Shown here: piece by piece, positions 1 to 5,135 of the stretch
Position numbering within the stretch: position 1 is the stretch's first letter
Layout of the letters: each line of letters starts with the position of its first letter
Assembly: GCA_014384665.1 (NCBI GenBank)
Contig: JACNFI010000115.1
Location: forward strand, 1 to 5,135
Direction of reading: 5' to 3'
Origin: Candidatus Cloacimonadota bacterium
GTDB taxonomy: Bacteria; Cloacimonadota; Cloacimonadia; JGIOTU-2
Length of the DNA: 5,135 nucleotides
Notes under the pieces: generated by a model
Told to the model about the DNA's origin: nothing
Seen by the model: the letters and a program-made list of their open reading frames with translations, nothing else
Database searches by the model: none
Made by a program: the position numbers and the translations under genes

Positions 1-800
1 CTAATATTTTTCCTGGCTATAGTCGCTGCCTTTTTAATTCTAATATTTCCACTTTTATTCCATTTGTTGATAAGTTGTCTAATTATTTCGGACTCCTCAC
101 ATACAGCAGAAGAAAGAATATCTATAAAGTTTGGATTGTATGTAGATTGATAATTGCAATATATTTCTTGATATAATTTTCTGTTAACTTTGAAAATTGT
201 TTTTAGAATAAGAGCATTTCCTGTACGGATTGATTGATTATCTGAATTCCAAAACGATTCGCATTTTTTAAAAACTTCAGTTGCATTTTTCTTATCTGTT
301 TTTTTTATGTAGTTACTTAATGTTCCGAATATATTTTTTGTTATTTTATCCGAATTATATAATCTGACCCATTCAATTAGTTTATCAAGATACTTTTCAG
401 GATATTTTTTCAACAGTGGTAGAATGATATTATCAAATAGTTTCTTTAGGTTACTTTCTTCGTGAGTATTATGAATTACATCTTTTAACATTGTATAATA
501 TTTATCAGGATAACGAAGTGCGACTTTTTTCATAATTGAGTTGAATATTTTTTTACCAATATCGTCTTTATTTTCCTGGATAAATTTAAGGAAATCTATA
601 TAAGGCTCGGGGTTTCGAGAAATTACTTTTCCCAACTCTTTTGCAACCAGGCTGATTACCTCCCAAGGAACTTCACCCTGAACACGTTCTGGATAGGCAT
701 TATAAATAATTTCAAAGTCATAATCTTTATTTGGTATTTTATTTTCTAAAAAGTCCTTGCAATCTTTCTTTATTCTTTGTATCCAGTCGTATGTTATCAT
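1..800 (-). CDS. Helical-repeat (HEAT/ARM-like) protein of unknown function, 3' end beyond the window
   Basis: The open frame runs from ATG at 798-800 to the left edge without a stop, giving 266 complete codons. The start is firm: an in-frame TAA lies nine bases upstream (807-809) and an AAGGG ribosome site is suitably spaced. The product begins MITYDWIQRIKKDC, is rich in Lys, Ile and Asn, and has neither signal peptide nor membrane segment, so it is probably cytoplasmic. It appears all-helical. Related units recur about every 35 residues: NPEPYIDFL (63-71), YPDKYYTML (97-105) and YPEKYLDKL (133-141), with weaker echoes near 173 and 208. The last visible part (about 236-266, with KWNKSGNIRIKKAA at 246-259) resembles a HEAT repeat and recalls AlkD-type DNA alkylation repair proteins, but that likeness is weak and no catalytic residue can be assigned. 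A generic alpha-solenoid scaffold is equally possible. The gene follows the protease gene by 14 bases and may share its transcript. Confidence 0.88.
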   Translation of the reverse strand, partial: MITYDWIQRIKKDCKDFLENKIPNKDYDFEIIYNAYPERVQGEVPWEVISLVAKELGKVISRNPEPYIDFLKFIQENKDDIGKKIFNSIMKKVALRYPDKYYTMLKDVIHNTHEESNLKKLFDNIILPLLKKYPEKYLDKLIEWVRLYNSDKITKNIFGTLSNYIKKTDKKNATEVFKKCESFWNSDNQSIRTGNALILKTIFKVNRKLYQEIYCNYQSTYNPNFIDILSSAVCEESEIIRQLINKWNKSGNIRIKKAATIARKNI

Positions 801-814
801 AATTAATTACCCTT
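801..814 (-). promoter_or_regulatory. Ribosome binding site in the short gap before the helical-repeat gene
   Basis: The whole intergenic gap is 14 bases. On the minus strand it reads AAGGG followed by nine bases and then ATG. The AAGGG (810-814) abuts the stop codon of the protease gene and sits at a normal Shine-Dalgarno distance. There is no room for a terminator or full promoter here, which favours translation of the second gene from a shared transcript. A promoter inside the end of the protease gene cannot be excluded. Confidence 0.6.
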
Positions 815-3800
815 TTATCTGATGACAGCAATTTTACCTTTTTTAAATTTGTTAGAATATTTCATCAAATACAAGTACATTCCTGATGCAACTTCTTTTT
901 CTGCGGAATTTTTAAGATTCCATTCTGTCCAATTGTAATTCTCTGAAAGATTAGGTGCAGTAATTTTCTTCACAGGCTCTCCAGCAAAATTGTAGATAAA
1001 TATCTCAACAGTTCCAGAAGTGGGCAGGTTCTGAAATTTTATTTTATCGTGATTAGGATTATTAGTAACAACAGGATTAGGAAACACCTTTACTGATTCT
1101 AAATCTAATATAGGAATTGAAATTTTTATCAGGTTTTTTCCTGGTAGTATCGTATTTCCCGCAAGGTCCTTAATATTTGTAACTTTAATATAATAAGACT
1201 CCCCAGTGGGTTTAAGTGATTTAGAAAATGTAATATCTACCTTATTATCGTTATGAGTAATGTTATATATTTCGTATTTCCCTGCTTCTTCGGGAAATAT
1301 CAGACGATAATTATCCTTGCAAATGGCTGAAGATTGTTCTATGGTTTTACTAAATAAAATTTGTATCTCTTTATTATTTAATGATGATGTACAGCTGGTG
1401 ATATATGGTCTAACTAAATCTTCCTTAAATTCAAATGAAGCTATTGTATCTGACATCTGAGCATGATAAAAGCCCTCAATATTTTTTATATATATCTCGT
1501 ATGGAACGTTGTCTTCATCAAATAGAATATCAAAAGTTAATAATATACTTGTGTCACTAAACATTAAGACAGCAGATTCAGGATAACCAATATTCATTAC
1601 CTTATAATTTACTAAATTTACACATGATTGATTCAAAGTTTTATCAAAATTAAGTTGAATAGAATTGAGAGAAATCATTTTTATAGAATCTAAGATTGGT
1701 GGGTTGGTTGGAACAGCTAATTTTTTTAGTGTTGGATAACTTTCCTTTCCTCCCTTTCTGGATTTTACTTGATAATAATAGAAACTATCAGCAAGAATAT
1801 TAAAAGTATCAATATAGGTTATAGTTGTAGTAGATATAGAATCTACTATAAATGTTTCCTCACTTCCAGATAATTCACGAGAGATTTTATAAAAATCTAT
1901 CTCTTGATCAGTTCGCCATCTTAGTTTAATCGACTCCTTATTTATTGGATGAAGTTTGAAATCTTGTGGAGGATCATCAAGTCTATCCTCTGGATTTGGA
2001 TAATGATAAGTAACCAATCGAAGTGAATCTTGGTCATCATATTGATTGAAAGCAACTTCAATATTGCCAAGAGTATCCAAGTCAGTAGCAACAGGATAGT
2101 ATGAACGGAATGATTCGCCAACCCAGATAGGTTTGAATTCAAATTCATCATTTTGTAAACTGTATAGTTTGTATATGTATATGTCTGGAGCAGCAGTAAT
2201 TATTGCTTCATCACCATTAAATTCTTCACTATCTAAATCAGCAACACAAACCCCATTTTTGGAACTTACTCCAGAAATCTCTGTAAAATCTATCATTACA
2301 AACTGGTCATCAATATATTTAAAAACACAATAAAGCCAAAATTGATTATTTGGATTCATTACATCATCATTATAACCACCCACAATAAACTCATTTAAGC
2401 CATCTCCATCCAAATCCCCGATTCCCAAGTAGAACACATTTAAAATTGGAATGGATAAGGTATCTATAAGTTCAATGTCAAAATCATCATCTTGTATTTC
2501 AAATATAAGTATATCTCCATCAATATCAGATAATAAAATATCTTCCTTACCATTATTATTTAAGTCACCAAACTGAATATGTTGAGTCAATTCATTTTTT
2601 GAATATGTGGGAGTGTTGTTTAATAACCAATGATTACTGTAAACAAAATCATTGTCAGTTCTTGTATAGATTTTATAAGCTGTTCTCTGTGAATCAAGGA
2701 CTGTATTTACTAATAATTCATCTTTATTGTCATTATTCAAGTCGTGAAATGTACAACCATATAATCCTCCAATATTTCCCTCAAAGATGAGTATATCTGG
2801 AAAAGTATCTATATTAGATGTTTCATAAACTAATAATGAATTTCCAATGTTACCCACAATCTCATATTTTTCATCTCCATTGGTGTCGCCTATACTCCAG
2901 GGTTGGAACTCAACGGGTAAAGTATATTTAACAATCAAACTATTCTCATCTTTCTCACAGAATTTGACTGGTCCGTATGTCCCTTCGTCAGGGAATTCCA
3001 TAAATACCAACTCTTGTTTGCCATTATGATTTATGTCATACTTATTAGAGCATAGAAATCCTGCTCGTGGGTAGTCCAGATAATTCTCAAATCCTCTTGT
3101 TGAAATTGTTGAGTTATCAATATGTATCGCATCGGAGAAAATCTCAGATGTATCTGCTAATCCAGAGGTGTTGGTTATTTTAATAAAGTATGAGAGATGG
3201 TCATCAGGTAAATTATCGGGAAGTTTTAGAGAAGCAAATTTATTAAATTTATTATTAATTATTGGAAAGCTATCTATAAGTGAAGAAAAGCAAGTAGCTT
3301 TATATTTTACTGGTTCATCAGTAGATGTTAATATATAGTAATTTTTCTTATCAAAGTTGTAACGGATAGTTCCTGCGGTTGTATTATCAATGAATTCAGG
3401 AGGAGATTTGTCTATAAATATTTTTATAATATCAATAAAATAATTTCCGTGAATATCTTCTACTGATAAGCGAAGATAATAGGTGGAATCCATTATACCG
3501 TTAGTATTAAAAATGGCTAATGTATCATCAAGAACAATATCATAATAATAAATTGGTTCAGAATTATGAGTTATAATGTCTAACCAGTCATTTTCTACAG
3601 GTTCTTTCTTATCAGTAAATGAAAGAGAATAGCGGAAGAAGTTGGGGCAGTAGGTAGTTCCAATAATTGGAAAATCTTGATAAAATCCATTACTATATTC
3701 AGGAAAGATAATTTTTGTTTCTGGTTGAGTATTCTCTGTGGCATTTTGCAAGAATTTATCATAATTTATTATTCCATAACCATATTTATTATCATAACCC

Positions 3801-5080
3801 GGTTCACCAAGGTCATCACAGGAGATGGTTAGTAAATCATAAATTTCATCATTTGTAAGCAATGGATTCTGGGATAAAATTAGAGATACAGCACCCACAA
3901 CAAATGGTGCTGACATAGAAGTTCCGCTTTGTTCTATATACTCATTATTTAGAAATGTACTAATGATATTAAGTCCGGGTGCACAAAGGTCAATTCCTTC
4001 TCCATAGCTTGAGAATGAACAAAGAGAAAGTTGCTCGCCTACTGCACTTACAGATATTGTATTATTAAATGCAGCGGGATATAATAGGCCTACACCATGC
4101 TCATTTCCAGCAGAAACTATGATTGTAACCTTCATTTCATAGGCATATTGGCAGACATCTCTTATTACTGGCGCCATCTGTGTATCTCCCCAGCTGATAC
4201 TTATGATTTGTGCTCCATTATCAACTGCATAGATGATTGCAGATGAGACATCATCGTCCTCAAGAAAACCTCCTTCTGGTGTACGAAAACCAGCCCGAAG
4301 GTTCATTAATTTACAAAACCAAGCTCCACCTGCTACTCCTAAATTATTATTTGTTTGAGCTCCAATAATGCCAGCACAATGTGTTCCATGACCATAGTCG
4401 TCCATAGGGTCATTGTCTCTTTCCCGAAAGTCTCCAAGAGCATCAATCATTTCAGTATCAGTAAAATCCCAGCCCATCCAATCATCAATAAAACCATTTC
4501 CATCGTCATCAATATCATTTGTTCTTTTGTCATTACCGTAAACATCCAAACCAGTTTCACCATTGTTTATCCAGATGTTATTATTAATATCAGGATAAAG
4601 CCAGATGTTATCTGCCAAATCAGGATGATTATAATCAATTCCAGAGTCAATAAATCCTATTATGATCTGTTCATTTCCTTTTTCAACTTCCCAAGCTTGA
4701 TTTGCTTTTATTGCTTCTAATCCCCATTGTTTATAATATTCTGGATCATTGGGAGTTATTGATAACATTGAATTGAGATAATTAGGTTGAATATAGACTA
4801 TTTCATTTTTAATATTTGCTAAGGTTTCAAGTTCTTCAAAATTTATTTGTTTTTCACAACTTATGTGATAGATAAAGAAATCGTTCTTTTCAATAATTGG
4901 ATTAATCTCTTTAACAATATAATTTGCAATAGCATTATCAAAAACGGGTATGCCGGTTAAGGCACCTCTGACCTCTGCTTTTTGAGGAAAACAGACAATA
5001 ATTTCATTGAAGGAAGCAATTTGTGCTGATAGAATACCTGTAAAAAGTAAGAATAAAATAATTGTAATAAATGAGTTCAC
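815..5080 (-). CDS. Giant secreted S8 serine protease (subtilase) with seven-repeat VCBS propeller and type IX sorting domain
   Basis: Predicted exported or cell-surface endopeptidase of 1421 residues. Residues 1-20 form a signal peptide (hydrophobic core, then LSAQ) and about 24-105 a short propeptide. The catalytic domain, about 112-446, keeps the whole S8 triad: Asp145 in IDSG, His231 in HGTHCAG, Ser388 in GTSMSAP, and oxyanion Asn326 in SAGN. An Asp-rich EF-hand-like insert lies at 187-200. Two Ig-like domains follow (about 454-560 and 561-660), then seven VCBS-like repeats (about 676-1030), an FnIII-like domain (about 1035-1128), two SbsA-like Ig domains (about 1129-1315) and a Por-type sorting domain (1326-1421). 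The last has FPNP, GEPVKKI, two Trp, VASGMYLY and a basic KKGK tail. Such tails normally direct type IX secretion. The substrate cannot be inferred. The start is GTG, the only standard start in frame near the signal peptide, but the frame stays open to the window edge, no Shine-Dalgarno is visible, and the signal peptide lacks a basic N-region. The family call is very secure; the start is not. Confidence 0.96.
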   Translation of the reverse strand: MNSFITIILFLLFTGILSAQIASFNEIIVCFPQKAEVRGALTGIPVFDNAIANYIVKEINPIIEKNDFFIYHISCEKQINFEELETLANIKNEIVYIQPNYLNSMLSITPNDPEYYKQWGLEAIKANQAWEVEKGNEQIIIGFIDSGIDYNHPDLADNIWLYPDINNNIWINNGETGLDVYGNDKRTNDIDDDGNGFIDDWMGWDFTDTEMIDALGDFRERDNDPMDDYGHGTHCAGIIGAQTNNNLGVAGGAWFCKLMNLRAGFRTPEGGFLEDDDVSSAIIYAVDNGAQIISISWGDTQMAPVIRDVCQYAYEMKVTIIVSAGNEHGVGLLYPAAFNNTISVSAVGEQLSLCSFSSYGEGIDLCAPGLNIISTFLNNEYIEQSGTSMSAPFVVGAVSLILSQNPLLTNDEIYDLLTISCDDLGEPGYDNKYGYGIINYDKFLQNATENTQPETKIIFPEYSNGFYQDFPIIGTTYCPNFFRYSLSFTDKKEPVENDWLDIITHNSEPIYYYDIVLDDTLAIFNTNGIMDSTYYLRLSVEDIHGNYFIDIIKIFIDKSPPEFIDNTTAGTIRYNFDKKNYYILTSTDEPVKYKATCFSSLIDSFPIINNKFNKFASLKLPDNLPDDHLSYFIKITNTSGLADTSEIFSDAIHIDNSTISTRGFENYLDYPRAGFLCSNKYDINHNGKQELVFMEFPDEGTYGPVKFCEKDENSLIVKYTLPVEFQPWSIGDTNGDEKYEIVGNIGNSLLVYETSNIDTFPDILIFEGNIGGLYGCTFHDLNNDNKDELLVNTVLDSQRTAYKIYTRTDNDFVYSNHWLLNNTPTYSKNELTQHIQFGDLNNNGKEDILLSDIDGDILIFEIQDDDFDIELIDTLSIPILNVFYLGIGDLDGDGLNEFIVGGYNDDVMNPNNQFWLYCVFKYIDDQFVMIDFTEISGVSSKNGVCVADLDSEEFNGDEAIITAAPDIYIYKLYSLQNDEFEFKPIWVGESFRSYYPVATDLDTLGNIEVAFNQYDDQDSLRLVTYHYPNPEDRLDDPPQDFKLHPINKESIKLRWRTDQEIDFYKISRELSGSEETFIVDSISTTTITYIDTFNILADSFYYYQVKSRKGGKESYPTLKKLAVPTNPPILDSIKMISLNSIQLNFDKTLNQSCVNLVNYKVMNIGYPESAVLMFSDTSILLTFDILFDEDNVPYEIYIKNIEGFYHAQMSDTIASFEFKEDLVRPYITSCTSSLNNKEIQILFSKTIEQSSAICKDNYRLIFPEEAGKYEIYNITHNDNKVDITFSKSLKPTGESYYIKVTNIKDLAGNTILPGKNLIKISIPILDLESVKVFPNPVVTNNPNHDKIKFQNLPTSGTVEIFIYNFAGEPVKKITAPNLSENYNWTEWNLKNSAEKEVASGMYLYLMKYSNKFKKGKIAVIR
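1991..3055 (-). repeat. Seven VCBS/FG-GAP-like repeats within the protease gene (predicted seven-bladed propeller)
   Basis: Seven copies of an Asp/Asn-rich loop followed by a hydrophobic strand lie in the protease at residues beginning near 682 (DINHNGKQEL), 732 (DTNGDEKYEI), 780 (DLNNDNKDEL), 839 (DLNNNGKEDI), 889 (DLDGDGLNEF), 948 (DLDSEEFNGDEAI) and 1000 (DLDTLGNIEV). Spacings are 50, 48, 59, 50, 59 and 52 residues, close to one blade each. The first five match the consensus D-x-[DN]-x-[DN]-G/N-x-x-[ED]; the sixth has extra residues in the loop and the seventh has lost part of it. Such loops bind calcium in integrin-type propellers. The count and spacing are seen; the closed seven-bladed fold is inferred. 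A role in binding a surface or substrate is possible but unproven. Confidence 0.82.
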
Positions 5081-5083
5081 TAT

Positions 5084-5118
5084 AAAAACCCGCGATCCCC
5101 AATTAAATTGGGGACACG
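5084..5118 (-). repeat. Strong hairpin with T-tract, terminator-like, abutting the protease start
   Basis: A near-perfect palindrome spans 5096-5114: nine-base arms TCCCCAATT and AATTGGGGA around one central base. As minus-strand RNA it can fold as a seven-pair stem with a UUUAA loop. Four more pairs (CGUG with CGCG, including one G-U) extend it past a single bulged U, covering 5091-5118. Two G and then five T (5084-5088) follow in the minus direction, the shape of an intrinsic terminator. The T-tract ends only three bases before the GTG of the protease gene, where a ribosome site would be expected. It could be the terminator of an upstream gene, a leader hairpin, or a copy of a dispersed palindromic repeat. 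The structure is directly visible; its role is not. Confidence 0.6.
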
Positions 5119-5135
5119 AAATACTCGAAAATGGT

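Noticed and set aside
801..814. Possible terminator or promoter between the two genes
   Set aside because: Fourteen bases are too few for either, and no inverted repeat is present.
1942..3029. Several open frames of 60 to 69 codons inside the protease gene on either strand
   Set aside because: All overlap the propeller-coding part of a well-supported gene and show no family likeness or convincing start context.
1991..3055. Regularly spaced repeats considered as a CRISPR or tandem DNA repeat
   Set aside because: The periodicity is only at the protein level, about 150 bases per unit with divergent DNA, so it reflects propeller blades.
4481..4560. Runs of ATC and TCA triplets resembling a simple repeat
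   Set aside because: They encode the Asp-rich calcium loop on the minus strand and do not form a regular tandem array at the DNA level.
4355..4720. 121-codon open frame on the plus strand
   Set aside because: It lies fully antisense to the conserved catalytic domain (His231 region), has no recognisable domain, and is a by-product of the AT-rich, Asp/Asn-rich opposite strand.
5117..5135. Possible divergent gene starting at the plus-strand ATG at 5131
   Set aside because: Only five bases remain in the window, there is no ribosome site before it, and the protease frame is also open on the opposite strand there.

Overview
The window is strongly AT-rich and almost completely coding. Both genes lie on the minus strand and are read from right to left. 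The dominant gene encodes a giant secreted S8 protease (subtilase) that ends in a Por-type C-terminal sorting domain. That domain, the EF-hand-like insert in the protease and the many Ig-like and VCBS-type modules are typical of the FCB superphylum. A low-GC member such as Cloacimonadota or a relative is plausible, but that is inference from protein style and base composition only, with no marker gene to fix it.

Layout from right to left. Positions 5081-5135 are the only upstream sequence; they hold a strong imperfect hairpin followed by a T-tract on the minus strand. The hairpin directly abuts the GTG start of the protease gene, so the true start of that gene is open to question. The protease gene (815-5080, 1421 codons) encodes, in order: signal peptide, short propeptide, complete catalytic domain with an intact Asp/His/Ser triad, two Ig-like domains, seven VCBS/FG-GAP-like repeats fitting a seven-bladed propeller, an FnIII-like domain, two SbsA-like Ig domains and the sorting domain. 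After a 14-base gap with a Shine-Dalgarno-like AAGGG comes a second gene (1-800, cut off by the window edge). It encodes a lysine-rich, apparently cytoplasmic, all-helical repeat protein of HEAT/ARM character.

The tight spacing and absence of a terminator suggest the two genes can be co-transcribed. No functional link is evident, since one product is predicted to be exported and the other lacks any export signal. I see no RNA gene, CRISPR array, insertion sequence or defence system. The most unusual points are the hairpin at the start of the protease gene, the complete seven-repeat propeller inside a secreted protease, and the unidentified helical-repeat gene downstream.
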